DNA from: Lysobacteraceae bacterium
GTDB taxonomy: Bacteria; Pseudomonadota; Gammaproteobacteria; Xanthomonadales; Xanthomonadaceae
Assembly: GCA_028293685.1 (NCBI GenBank)
Contig: JAQGOI010000313.1
Span: forward strand, 1-5,290
Length of the DNA: 5,290 nt
Direction: 5' to 3'
Part shown: positions 1 through 5,290 of the stretch, in pieces
Layout: each line of letters begins with the position of its first letter
How positions within the stretch are numbered: position 1 is the first letter of the stretch
Made by a program: the position numbers and the translations under genes
The notes under the pieces: generated by a model
Told to the model about the DNA's origin: nothing
The model's database searches: none
What the model saw: only the letters and a program-made list of their open reading frames with translations

Positions 1-857
1 TCGTCGCCCATCAATGCAACCGACTTCACCGTCCGCTGCAGTGGCACGCCGAGCAGCGCGGCCACGTCCTCGCAGGTTTTCTGCGTTGGCGTATCGACCT
101 TGCGCATGGCCTCGTTCGCGGCGGGACGCGCGGGCGGCACGGCGGCCGTCGCCGTTTCGACGTTCGCTGCGTAATCGGACCCGGTCGAGAATGCAATCGC
201 ATCCTCGCCCGAATCCGCCAGCACGTGGAACTCCTGCGATGCGTCGCCGCCGATGGCGCCGGAGTCGGCCTGCACCGCGCGGAATTTCAGTCCAAGCCGG
301 GTGAAGATGCGGCTGTAGGCCGCGATCATGTTGCGGTACTCGCGATCCAGGTCCGCATCGTCGATGTGGAAGGAGTACGAATCCTTCATCAGGAATTCGC
401 GCGCGCGCATGATGCCGAAACGCGGCCGGATCTCGTCGCGGAATTTGGTCTGGATCTGGTAGAAATTCACCGGCAGCTGCTTGTAGCTGGCCAGTTCCTG
501 GCGCGCGAAATCGGTGATGACTTCCTCGTGCGTCGGGCCGTAGCAGTACCAGGCGTCCTTGCGGTCCTTGATCTTCAGCAGTTGCCCGCCGAACTTCTGC
601 CAGCGTCCGGTCTCTTCCCATAATTCACGCGGCTGGATCGATGGCATCAGCAATTCGATGGCACCGGCGCGGTCCATCTCCTCGCGCACGACACGTTCAA
701 CCTTGCGCAGCACGCGCAGCCCGAGCGGGGACCATGTGTAGATGCCGGCCGCCAGCTTGCGCAGCATGCCGGCCTTGAGCATCAGCTTGTGGCTGACGAT
801 CTCGGCGTCGGCTGGCGTTTCCTTGCTGGTGCGTAGGTGGAATTGCGACAGACGCAT
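1..857 (-). CDS. proS: Prolyl-tRNA synthetase, bacterial (editing-domain) type, C-terminal part missing
   Basis: Class II aminoacyl-tRNA synthetase that charges tRNA-Pro with proline in the cytoplasm. The visible 285 residues start [19 protein letters not shown], a typical ProS N-terminus. Motif 1 lies around residues 54-86. The substrate-binding loop [10 protein letters not shown] is at 107-116, and motif 2, including [10 protein letters not shown] and [10 protein letters not shown], is at 139-164. From about residue 250 the inserted YbaK-like editing domain begins ([19 protein letters not shown]); in the family it hydrolyses mischarged Ala-tRNA-Pro. The gene runs off the left edge inside this domain, so the rest of the editing domain, motif 3 and the anticodon-binding domain are not seen. 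Bacterial ProS is usually about 570 residues, so about half is present. The ATG at 857 is the only start candidate: an in-frame stop lies upstream within the preceding gene's tail and no other start codon intervenes. No clear Shine-Dalgarno is visible. It follows two same-strand DUF4124 genes after 53 bases and is probably cotranscribed with them. Confidence 0.97.
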   Translation of the reverse strand, partial: MRLSQFHLRTSKETPADAEIVSHKLMLKAGMLRKLAAGIYTWSPLGLRVLRKVERVVREEMDRAGAIELLMPSIQPRELWEETGRWQKFGGQLLKIKDRKDAWYCYGPTHEEVITDFARQELASYKQLPVNFYQIQTKFRDEIRPRFGIMRAREFLMKDSYSFHIDDADLDREYRNMIAAYSRIFTRLGLKFRAVQADSGAIGGDASQEFHVLADSGEDAIAFSTGSDYAANVETATAAVPPARPAANEAMRKVDTPTQKTCEDVAALLGVPLQRTVKSVALMGD

Positions 858-860
858 CGG

Positions 861-884
861 GACGGCTCGCGCGAGGGGGCCGTC
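861..884 (-). promoter_or_regulatory. Possible hairpin in the proS leader
   Basis: On the minus strand GACGGC pairs perfectly with GCCGTC across a 12-base GC-rich loop that ends in TCGCGCGA. The structure ends 3 bases before the proS ATG and covers the position where a ribosome binding site would sit. No purine-rich Shine-Dalgarno is otherwise apparent there. It is seen in sequence only; a regulatory role is inference, and GC-rich DNA forms 6-bp stems by chance fairly often. Confidence 0.25.
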
Positions 885-910
885 ATTCTGCCATGCGCGT
901 CACGCCCGCC

Positions 911-1186
911 TTACGGACGCTCGCCGCGAACCTCGATACCGTCGCGTGGACGTTGCGCGATGCGCTCGTACTTCACGCCTTTCGGCGGCTTGTCCGTCAC
1001 CTGCAGCACGCCACGCGAATCATGCCAGCGGTAGAGGGCGGGAATGGCGTCGCGCGCGCTGGCAGCGGCGGCCTGTTCGGCACGGGCTTGGCGGGCATGC
1101 GCGGCCTCAGCAGTAGGACGCGACCACCACCACGCTCCGGCCGTGCCGATCGCCAGGCCTGCGGCCACCGCCCACAGCGCCCTCAT
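911..1186 (-). CDS. Small DUF4124-domain protein with N-terminal membrane anchor
   Basis: A 91-residue protein of unknown function. Residues about 4-21 (LWAVAAGLAIGTAGAWWW) form one hydrophobic segment, read as a signal anchor that places the rest in the periplasm. An Ala/Arg-rich, probably helical stretch follows at 25-46. The DUF4124 signature YRWHDSRGVLQVTDKPP is at 52-68: aromatic, Trp, acidic, Gly-Val, then Thr/Asp-Lys-Pro. Such domains are common in envelope proteins of Gammaproteobacteria and no reaction is known for them. The ATG at 1186 overlaps the previous gene's TGA in an ATGA quartet, which decides the start and implies translational coupling. A longer reading of the same frame is open up to 1636, but its extra N-terminus is Arg/Cys-rich out-of-frame sequence of the neighbouring gene. 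The stop at 911 is 53 bases before proS. Confidence 0.82.
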   Translation of the reverse strand: MRALWAVAAGLAIGTAGAWWWSRPTAEAAHARQARAEQAAAASARDAIPALYRWHDSRGVLQVTDKPPKGVKYERIAQRPRDGIEVRGERP

Positions 1187-1599
1187 ATGACAGGAAGCGT
1201 CGCCGTCTGCTTGCAGAACACGTGGATGTCCTTGTTCGCCTGGGTGATTTGCCGTGCCCGTTCGTCGTCGGACATGGGCGCATCGGGCTTGCCGTCGCCA
1301 TTGGCGTCGAGCCCCACCGGCCCGGCTGTCTTCAGGTGGTCCAGGTTTGCCTGCGCGACGCTGCAGTTGGCGCCCATCGAGACCTTGGGTTTGGCCGGAA
1401 CATCGGCGGGCGCCGCGGGGGCACCTTCGCGCTCCTGGATGCCACGAGTCTGGAACGTTCCGCGCGGCGGTGGCGCATCGGCGTAGTGGCTGACGCCCTT
1501 GGCGTCCTTCCAATGGTAAAAATCGCCGGCATTCGCCAGCGGAGCCAGGCACAGCAGGAGCGCAGCAACCGTTGCCCTGGATGCAATGCGGATGGTCAT
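1183..1599 (-). CDS. Secreted DUF4124-domain protein
   Basis: A 138-residue protein of unknown function with a clear Sec signal peptide: MTIRIASR, a hydrophobic core at 10-20, and probable cleavage after ANA at residue 24. The mature protein opens with the DUF4124 signature DFYHWKDAKGVSHYADAPP (26-44). A Pro/Ala-rich linker follows at 59-72. The C-terminal part carries NCSVAQANLDHLK, an acidic LDANGDGKPDA stretch (97-107), and DDERARQITQANKDIHVFC. Cys79 and Cys129 could form a disulfide in the periplasm. Similar C-terminal arrangements occur in other gammaproteobacterial DUF4124 proteins, from memory. The ATG at 1599 was chosen over an upstream in-frame ATG at 1671 because it has a good Shine-Dalgarno 7 bases away and gives a normal signal peptide; the longer form would start with 24 Arg-rich residues. 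It is the first gene of the probable DUF4124-DUF4124-proS operon, divergent from pssA. Confidence 0.87.
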   Translation of the reverse strand: MTIRIASRATVAALLLCLAPLANAGDFYHWKDAKGVSHYADAPPPRGTFQTRGIQEREGAPAAPADVPAKPKVSMGANCSVAQANLDHLKTAGPVGLDANGDGKPDAPMSDDERARQITQANKDIHVFCKQTATLPVI

Positions 1600-1602
1600 G
1601 GA

Positions 1603-1610
1603 CCTTCTCC
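1603..1610 (-). promoter_or_regulatory. Ribosome binding site deciding the start of the secreted DUF4124 gene
   Basis: The minus strand reads GGAGAAGG, with GGAG 7 bases before the ATG at 1599. It is the best Shine-Dalgarno match among the starts in this window and supports the short form of the protein. Confidence 0.7.
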
Positions 1611-1626
1611 AGCGAGCGGAGGGCCG

Positions 1627-1655
1627 ATTGCAGCATCGCGCCAGCCCCTGTGCAA
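1627..1655 (-). promoter_or_regulatory. Candidate sigma-70 type promoter for the DUF4124-DUF4124-proS operon
   Basis: The minus strand holds TTGCAC (1655-1650) and TGCAAT (1632-1627) separated by 17 bases. The first matches the -35 consensus at 3 of 6 positions and the second the -10 at 4 of 6, with ideal spacing. Transcription would start near 1620, giving a leader of about 21 bases that contains the Shine-Dalgarno. The match is modest, but the site lies in the only intergenic space upstream of the operon. Confidence 0.35.
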
Positions 1656-1661
1656 GCCCGC

Positions 1662-1667
1662 TAAACT
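1662..1667 (+). promoter_or_regulatory. Candidate -10 box of pssA, compatible with a leaderless transcript
   Basis: TAAACT matches the -10 consensus at 4 of 6 positions, including the key A at position 2 and T at position 6. It ends 6 bases before the pssA ATG, so the first transcribed base would be at or next to the A of the start codon. No Shine-Dalgarno precedes that ATG, which fits a leaderless message. No good -35 box is present at 16-18 bases, so the call is weak. Confidence 0.3.
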
Positions 1668-1673
1668 CCAACC

Positions 1674-2471
1674 ATGAACGAACACCCCGACGAATACGTC
1701 GACGCGGGTATGGGCAGCCGGACCGTGCCGCGCCGGCGCGGCATCTACCTGCTTCCGAACCTGTTCACCACCGGCGGCCTGTTTGGGGGGTTTTACGCCA
1801 TCATCGCGGCCTCGCAGGGGCGCTTCGAGGCGGCCTGCGTGGCGATCTTCATCGCCGGGATCCTGGATGGGATCGACGGCCGGGTTGCGCGGCTGACCAA
1901 CACCCAAAGCGATTTCGGCATGCAGTACGACTCGCTGGCCGACCTGGTGAGCTTCGGGATGGCGCCCGCGCTGGTGATGTACTACTGGGCGCTGTCATCG
2001 CTGAAGCTCGACGGTATTACCGCGGGCAAGATCGGCTGGCTGACGGCTTTCCTCTACGCCGCCTGTGCGGCGTTGCGCCTGGCCCGCTTCAACAGCCAGG
2101 TTGCGCAGGTCGACAAGCGCTGGTTCATCGGCTTGGCAAGTCCCGCAGCGGCGGGACTGATGGCCAGTTTCGTCTGGGTGTGCACGGACCTGGAGTGGCG
2201 GGGCGCGCAGCTGCGCTATGTCGCCGTGGCCGTCACGGTCGTGGCCGCATTGCTGATGGTGAGCCGCATCCGCTACAGCAGCTTCAAGGGTGCGCGCGGC
2301 CCCAAGGGCGATCGCGTCCCGTTCTATGTCATCGTCCTGGTCATTGCCGTGCTCATCGCGTTGTGGATCGATCCGGCGAAGGTGCTGTTGACGGCCGCGG
2401 TGCTGTACGCACTCTCTGGCCCGATCCTCTGGTTGAGGCGGCGCAGCGCGACGCCAACGGTGTCGGGTTGA
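1674..2471 (+). CDS. pssA: CDP-diacylglycerol-serine O-phosphatidyltransferase (phosphatidylserine synthase), CDP-alcohol transferase type
   Basis: An inner-membrane enzyme that joins CDP-diacylglycerol and L-serine to phosphatidylserine, the precursor of phosphatidylethanolamine, releasing CMP. The 265-residue protein has the full CDP-alcohol phosphotransferase signature D-G-x2-A-R-x8-G-x3-D-x3-D at residues 68-90: D68, G69, A72, R73, G82, D86 and D90. The Asp residues bind the metal and the CDP moiety. The family start RRGIYLLPNLFTT (21-33) leads into the first membrane segment. Further hydrophobic segments lie at about 53-65, 93-109, 119-137, 150-170, 181-198, 216-232 and 236-253. The type is distinct from the phospholipase-D-like PssA of Escherichia coli. 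An alternative ATG at 1710 would drop 12 poorly conserved residues and cannot be excluded. It heads the plus-strand run pssA-holD-rimI; the next gene begins 5 bases after its stop. Archaetidylserine synthase and phosphatidylglycerophosphate synthase share the signature, but the start and length favour PssA. Confidence 0.95.
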   Translation: MNEHPDEYVDAGMGSRTVPRRRGIYLLPNLFTTGGLFGGFYAIIAASQGRFEAACVAIFIAGILDGIDGRVARLTNTQSDFGMQYDSLADLVSFGMAPALVMYYWALSSLKLDGITAGKIGWLTAFLYAACAALRLARFNSQVAQVDKRWFIGLASPAAAGLMASFVWVCTDLEWRGAQLRYVAVAVTVVAALLMVSRIRYSSFKGARGPKGDRVPFYVIVLVIAVLIALWIDPAKVLLTAAVLYALSGPILWLRRRSATPTVSG

Positions 2472-2476
2472 CGGTG

Positions 2477-2725
2477 ATGTGGGATCCGTTCCAGCGTGAC
2501 GTGCTTGGCGCATTGGGTCTTGCGCCGCTGGTGCTCGCGCCGCCCGTGGTCGCCGATGATCCCCTGTTGCACGCGCTGCTGCGCGCCGCTGGCCGCGATC
2601 CGGAAGCGGCCGATCTGGCGCAGGTGCTGCCTACGCTGCCGGCGACGGTGTCGTTACGAAAGAATCCCGGGGCCAAGCGTGCGCTGTGGCCACAACTGCG
2701 GCGCTTAAGAGCGGCGTCGCGATGA
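2477..2725 (+). CDS. holD: Probable compact DNA polymerase III psi subunit (HolD-like)
   Basis: An 82-residue protein that a quick annotation would leave hypothetical. Three blocks resemble E. coli HolD (137 residues, recalled from memory). Residues 6-23 (QRDVLGALGLAPLVLAPP) match the N-terminal RRDWQLQQLGITQWSLRRP. Residues 28-55 contain DPLLHALLRA and a later LP, matching DPLVSDVLRA and MLP. Residues 60-76 (LRKNPGAKRALWPQLRR) match LRANPTARAALWQQI. The middle strands of E. coli HolD appear deleted. In the family, psi binds chi (HolC) and the gamma/tau clamp loader, and its N-terminus contacts DnaX. Context agrees: holD also lies directly before rimI in E. coli, and here the two overlap by ATGA. 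The ATG at 2477 is 5 bases after the pssA stop; GTG at 2474 and TTG at 2468 are in-frame alternatives. No strong Shine-Dalgarno is seen, so translation is probably coupled to pssA. The similarity is by eye, so the function is inferred. Confidence 0.7.
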   Translation: MWDPFQRDVLGALGLAPLVLAPPVVADDPLLHALLRAAGRDPEAADLAQVLPTLPATVSLRKNPGAKRALWPQLRRLRAASR

Positions 2726-3204
2726 GCGCGCAGTCGATGCAGGTGGAACGGGCGCCCGGGCGCTTGCGTCCGATGCGCGTCGACGACATCGACGCGGTTC
2801 TGGATATCGAATTGCGCGCCTACCTGTTTCCATGGACGCGCGGAATTTTCCAGGACTGTTTGCGGGCGGGGTATGCAGCGTGGGTGCTGGAGAGCGGCGA
2901 CGGCATCATCGGCTACGGGATGCTCAGCATCGCCGCCGACGAAGCCCATGTGCTCAATGTCTGCACGGCCCCGGAAGTCCAGGGCCAGGGGCATGGCCGC
3001 CGCCTGCTGCGGTCGCTGCTGCAGATCGCGCGTGGCCGCGGTGCGCAACGCGTGTTCCTCGAGGTGCGCCCTTCCAACACGGCAGCCATTGCGCTGTACG
3101 ACGACGAAGGCTTCAACGAAATCGGTCGCCGCCCGCGCTATTACCCCGCAAAAAACGGCCGCGAGGACGCGATCGTGATGGCCAGGGAATTTTTCGTCGA
3201 CTGA
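2722..3204 (+). CDS. rimI: Ribosomal protein S18 alanine N-acetyltransferase
   Basis: A cytoplasmic GNAT-family enzyme that acetylates the N-terminal Ala of ribosomal protein S18 with acetyl-CoA. The protein has 160 residues, near the family's usual 145-165. The acetyl-CoA loop is VQGQGHGRRLL at 86-96, fitting Q/R-x-x-G-x-G/A. The RimI-specific block LEVRPSNTAAIALYDDEGF lies at 113-131, followed by RRPRYYPAKNGREDAIVM at 136-153. E114 and Y126 correspond by spacing to the catalytic Glu103 and Tyr115 of Salmonella RimI. LFPWTRGIFQDCL (35-47) is the expected substrate-side segment. The ATG at 2722 forms an ATGA overlap with the holD stop, which decides the start; an in-frame GTG at 2686 would add 12 residues from within holD. 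A weak AAGAG lies 10 bases upstream. The gene ends the plus-strand run and faces valS across a REP pair. Confidence 0.95.
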   Translation: MSAQSMQVERAPGRLRPMRVDDIDAVLDIELRAYLFPWTRGIFQDCLRAGYAAWVLESGDGIIGYGMLSIAADEAHVLNVCTAPEVQGQGHGRRLLRSLLQIARGRGAQRVFLEVRPSNTAAIALYDDEGFNEIGRRPRYYPAKNGREDAIVMAREFFVD

Positions 3205-3215
3205 CGGTCGTGCTC

Positions 3216-3302
3216 TTCGTAGGAGCGGCTTACAGCCGCGAGCTTTTCGCGTGGCTCGTTCCTTCAAGGCAACAGCTCGCGGCTGTAAGCCGCTCCTACG
3301 AA
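3216..3302. repeat. REP pair in inverted orientation (REPIN), possible bidirectional terminator
   Basis: Arms 3216-3244 and 3274-3302 are perfect reverse complements, 29 bases each, around a 29-base centre. Each arm is itself a hairpin: GCGGCT-TAC-AGCCGC at 3225-3239, and GCGGCT-GTA-AGCCGC at 3279-3293. The outer side of each carries the tetranucleotide GTAG (3219-3222; CTAC at 3296-3299 on the other arm). This GTAG foot plus short GC-rich hairpin is the known form of REP elements moved by RAYT (TnpA-REP) transposases, and related sequences are widespread in Xanthomonadales. It begins 12 bases after the rimI stop and ends 4 bases before the valS stop. When transcribed from either side it would form a long stem and could end or stabilise both messages. 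No T-run follows, so it is not a classic intrinsic terminator. Confidence 0.88.
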
Positions 3303-3306
3303 ACGC

Positions 3307-5290
3307 TCAGAGCTTCGCGCGTTGCTCCGACAGCGCGCGCTGCTGTGCCGTCCAGTCAAGCAACCGCTGGCGCTCCTGTTCGACCACGCTGGCGGGCGCG
3401 TTGGCAACGAAGGTCTCGCTGGCAAGCTTGCTGCGTGATTTGGCCAGTTCGCCATCGACGCGCTTGAGTTCCTTGTCCAGGCGCGTGCGCTCGGCACCGA
3501 GATCGACGAGGCCTTCCAATGGGATATGAAACTTAAGTTGTCCCAATGGAATCAACATGGAAGGGGGAGATTCTTCGCCCTGATTCAAAACGGTGATCGA
3601 GCTAAGTTTCGCAAGAAATTTCAATGTCTCTTGATGCCTGACGATCTGGTATGGGTCGTCGGGTTCGCCTTCGATCACCAGTGGCACAAGCTTTAACGGA
3701 GGAATTCCCATTTGACTGCGGAGCGCCCTGATTTGATGAGCCGCGCCCAATGCCCAGTCAAAGTCAGAAGCTGAATTTCGATCACCCCTGCCCGTCGGTT
3801 TGGGGTAATCCTGCGTGGAAATTGTCGGCCCAATATTCCCCAGCCTTGGTGCGACTTGCCTCCATAGTTCCTCGGTAACAAATGGAATGAGCGGATGTAA
3901 CAAGCGCAAGATGTTGTCAAGCACATACAGCAGCGTGTGTTGTGTGCTTTTAGATGCGGCAGGATCATTGCCGTTCAATGCTTGCTTGGCAGCTTCCAGG
4001 AAAGAATCGCAATACCAGTGCCAGGTGAATTCGTAAAGCGCATTAGCAGCGAGATCGAAACGATAAAGTTCTTCATTATTTTCGATCCCACGCTCGAAAT
4101 AACGCGGAATTTCTTCGCACAGAGTCTCAAGCTTTCGCAAAATCCAATGCTCTGCAGGGGTCTGCGGTTGGAGCGGCGCAGTGGCAATGAAGCCCTCCGT
4201 GTTCATCAGCACGAACCGCGTCGCGTTCCACAGCTTGTTGCAGAAGTTCTTGTAGCCCTCGGCGCGGCCGAGATCGAATTTGATGTCGCGCCCGTGGCCG
4301 GCAAGCGCGGCCATCGTGAAGCGCAGTGCATCGGCACCGAAGGCGGGAATGCCGTCAGGAAATTCGCGACGGGTCGCTTTCTCTATCTTTTCCGCCATCT
4401 TCGGCTGCATCAGCCCCGATGTGCGCTTGGCGACCAGATCATCGAGTGTGATGCCGTCGATCAGGTCCAGCGGGTCGAGGATGTTGCCCTTCGACTTGGA
4501 CATCTTCTGCCCATGCGAATCGCGGACAAGGCCGGTGATGTACACGTCGTGGAACGGGATTTCGCCGACCAGCCGGTCGGTCATCATGATCATCCGCGCC
4601 ACCCAGAAGAAGATGATGTCGAAGCCGGTGACCAGCACCGATGACGGCACATACCGGTCGAAACCACGCTCCGCCATCAATTTCTCATTTGGCCAGCCCA
4701 TGGTGCTGAACGGCCACAGCGCCGACGAGAACCAGGTTTCCAGCACATCGTTGTCCTGCGACAACGCAACATCGTCGCCGAGCGCATGTGTCGCGCGGAC
4801 GTCGGCTTCATCGCACCCGACGTAGATCCGGCCCTGCGCGTCGTACCACGCCGGAATGCGGTGCCCCCACCACAGCTGTCGGCTGATGCACCAGTCCTGG
4901 ATGTTCTCCATCCAGTGGCGGTAGGTGTTGATCCAGTTGCCGGGAACGAACTTCACCGCGCCGCTTTCGACGAGTTCAAGGCCGTGCGCACCGATCGCAT
5001 CCATCTTCACGAACCACTGGTCGGTGAGATAGGGCTCGATCACCTGTCCGGTGCGATCGCCGCGAGGCACCTGCAGCTTGTGCGGTTTGGTTTCCACGAG
5101 CAGGCCGGCGGCGTCGAGATCGGCGAGCACGACCTTGCGCGCTTCGTAGCGGTCCATGCCGCGATAGTGTTCGGGGACCACGTCGTTGGTTGCCGCATCA
5201 GGCGTGAAAATGTTGATCAGCGGCAGCGAATGTCGCTGGCCGACGGCGTAATCGTTGAAGTCATGCGCCGGCGTCACCTTGACCACGCCC
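3307..5290 (-). CDS. valS: Valyl-tRNA synthetase, N-terminal part missing
   Basis: Class I aminoacyl-tRNA synthetase that charges tRNA-Val and edits threonine mistakes. The visible 660 residues are the C-terminal two thirds; E. coli ValS has 951, and the HIGH motif lies outside the window. The fragment opens in the CP1 editing domain with [18 protein letters not shown]; its Lys and two Asp match editing residues K270, D276 and D279 of Thermus ValRS by spacing. Next come [31 protein letters not shown] and [19 protein letters not shown] is encoded at 4506-4492. An alpha-helical anticodon-binding domain with [12 protein letters not shown] and [14 protein letters not shown] follows. The last 68 residues or so form the Arg/Glu/Lys-rich coiled-coil arm characteristic of ValRS. 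The frame is intact to the TGA at 3309-3307. The stretch of about 3520-4170, covering much of the anticodon-binding domain, is distinctly AT-richer than both sides. The gene converges on rimI across the REP pair. By E. coli order, holC would precede it beyond the right edge. Confidence 0.98.
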   Translation of the reverse strand, partial: GVVKVTPAHDFNDYAVGQRHSLPLINIFTPDAATNDVVPEHYRGMDRYEARKVVLADLDAAGLLVETKPHKLQVPRGDRTGQVIEPYLTDQWFVKMDAIGAHGLELVESGAVKFVPGNWINTYRHWMENIQDWCISRQLWWGHRIPAWYDAQGRIYVGCDEADVRATHALGDDVALSQDNDVLETWFSSALWPFSTMGWPNEKLMAERGFDRYVPSSVLVTGFDIIFFWVARMIMMTDRLVGEIPFHDVYITGLVRDSHGQKMSKSKGNILDPLDLIDGITLDDLVAKRTSGLMQPKMAEKIEKATRREFPDGIPAFGADALRFTMAALAGHGRDIKFDLGRAEGYKNFCNKLWNATRFVLMNTEGFIATAPLQPQTPAEHWILRKLETLCEEIPRYFERGIENNEELYRFDLAANALYEFTWHWYCDSFLEAAKQALNGNDPAASKSTQHTLLYVLDNILRLLHPLIPFVTEELWRQVAPRLGNIGPTISTQDYPKPTGRGDRNSASDFDWALGAAHQIRALRSQMGIPPLKLVPLVIEGEPDDPYQIVRHQETLKFLAKLSSITVLNQGEESPPSMLIPLGQLKFHIPLEGLVDLGAERTRLDKELKRVDGELAKSRSKLASETFVANAPASVVEQERQRLLDWTAQQRALSEQRAKL
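3520..4170 (-). other. Low-GC block inside valS (possible recombination mosaic)
   Basis: Hand counts give about 297 G/C in 600 bases (49.5%) for 3541-4140. The same gene has about 61% for 4201-4860 and about 62% for 3301-3540. Third codon positions shift most: 7 of 20 are G or C in codons within 4080-4021, against 18 of 21 in codons near 4320-4258. The protein stays in frame and keeps ValRS motifs. Such a step within one gene suggests replacement of this segment by homologous recombination from a lower-GC donor. Local relaxation of codon choice is the alternative. Confidence 0.6.

Noticed and set aside
225..623. Open frame of 132 codons on the plus strand opposite proS
   Set aside because: The minus strand here encodes a ProS with all expected motifs. 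The plus-strand product has no recognisable domain and is the usual open antisense frame of GC-rich coding DNA.
911..1636. Single 241-residue minus-strand protein spanning both DUF4124 genes
   Set aside because: Its N-terminal 150 residues are an out-of-frame reading of the secreted DUF4124 gene. The signal peptide and DUF4124 motif in the other frame, and the ATGA junction, show two separate genes.
1222..1677. Plus-strand frame of 151 codons opposite the secreted DUF4124 gene
   Set aside because: It runs antisense to a well supported gene with signal peptide and domain motif, and its product resembles no family.
1586..2476. Long upstream extension of the holD-like frame, making a 379-residue protein
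   Set aside because: The extension lies over pssA in another frame and is Arg/Pro/Gly-rich low-complexity sequence. PssA has its full catalytic signature in its own frame.
2353..3267. Minus-strand frame of 304 codons opposite pssA, holD and rimI
   Set aside because: It crosses three supported genes and part of the REP pair. The product lacks motifs and has antisense-type composition.
3216..3302. CRISPR repeats or a transposon end pair
   Set aside because: There are only two copies in inverted orientation, no spacer series, no target-site duplication and no transposase. The GTAG-hairpin form fits REP elements.
3251..3529. Small plus-strand frame starting in the centre of the REP pair
   Set aside because: It begins in repeat DNA, continues antisense to the ValRS coiled-coil arm and has no domain or ribosome binding site.
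3520..4170. The low-GC block as an inserted foreign element or an intein
   Set aside because: The ValRS frame and family motifs continue through it at normal length, with no repeats, extra domain or splice-site residues at the edges. Replacement fits better than insertion.
3937..4644. Plus-strand frame of 235 codons opposite valS
   Set aside because: It is antisense to conserved ValRS sequence including KMSKS and looks like complementary coding shadow.

Overview
The window is a compact, GC-rich piece of bacterial chromosome, roughly 60-65% GC outside one region. It most likely comes from the Xanthomonadales/Lysobacterales (Xanthomonas, Stenotrophomonas, Lysobacter, Luteimonas or Dyella type). 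The evidence is the ProS, PssA, RimI and ValS sequences, the paired DUF4124 genes before proS, and a GTAG-headed REP pair of the kind common in this order. The species cannot be fixed by reading alone.

Layout. Positions 1-1599, minus strand: a likely operon read right to left. A secreted DUF4124 protein (1183-1599) is joined by a 4-base ATGA overlap to a membrane-anchored DUF4124 protein (911-1186). After 53 bases comes proS (1-857), cut by the left edge. Positions 1600-1673: a 74-base divergent promoter region. Positions 1674-3204, plus strand: a tightly packed run of pssA (phosphatidylserine synthase), a short gene read here as a compact holD (psi subunit of the DNA polymerase III clamp loader), and rimI (acetyltransferase for ribosomal protein S18). 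pssA and holD are 5 bases apart; holD and rimI overlap by ATGA. Positions 3216-3302: a perfect 29-base inverted repeat around a 29-base loop (REP pair, REPIN) between the convergent ends of rimI and valS. Positions 3307-5290, minus strand: valS (valyl-tRNA synthetase), lacking its N-terminal part beyond the right edge.

The content is housekeeping: two aminoacyl-tRNA synthetases, phospholipid synthesis, a ribosomal protein modifier and a replisome subunit. No phage, defence or transposase gene was found, and no gene-free stretch exceeds about 110 bases. The most notable points are the shortened HolD-like protein that ordinary annotation would likely leave hypothetical, the inference that holC lies upstream of valS just outside the window (bringing chi and psi genes into one locus), a block of about 650 bases inside valS whose GC falls to about 50% between flanks of about 62%, and the REPIN. 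I see no convincing new multi-gene system.
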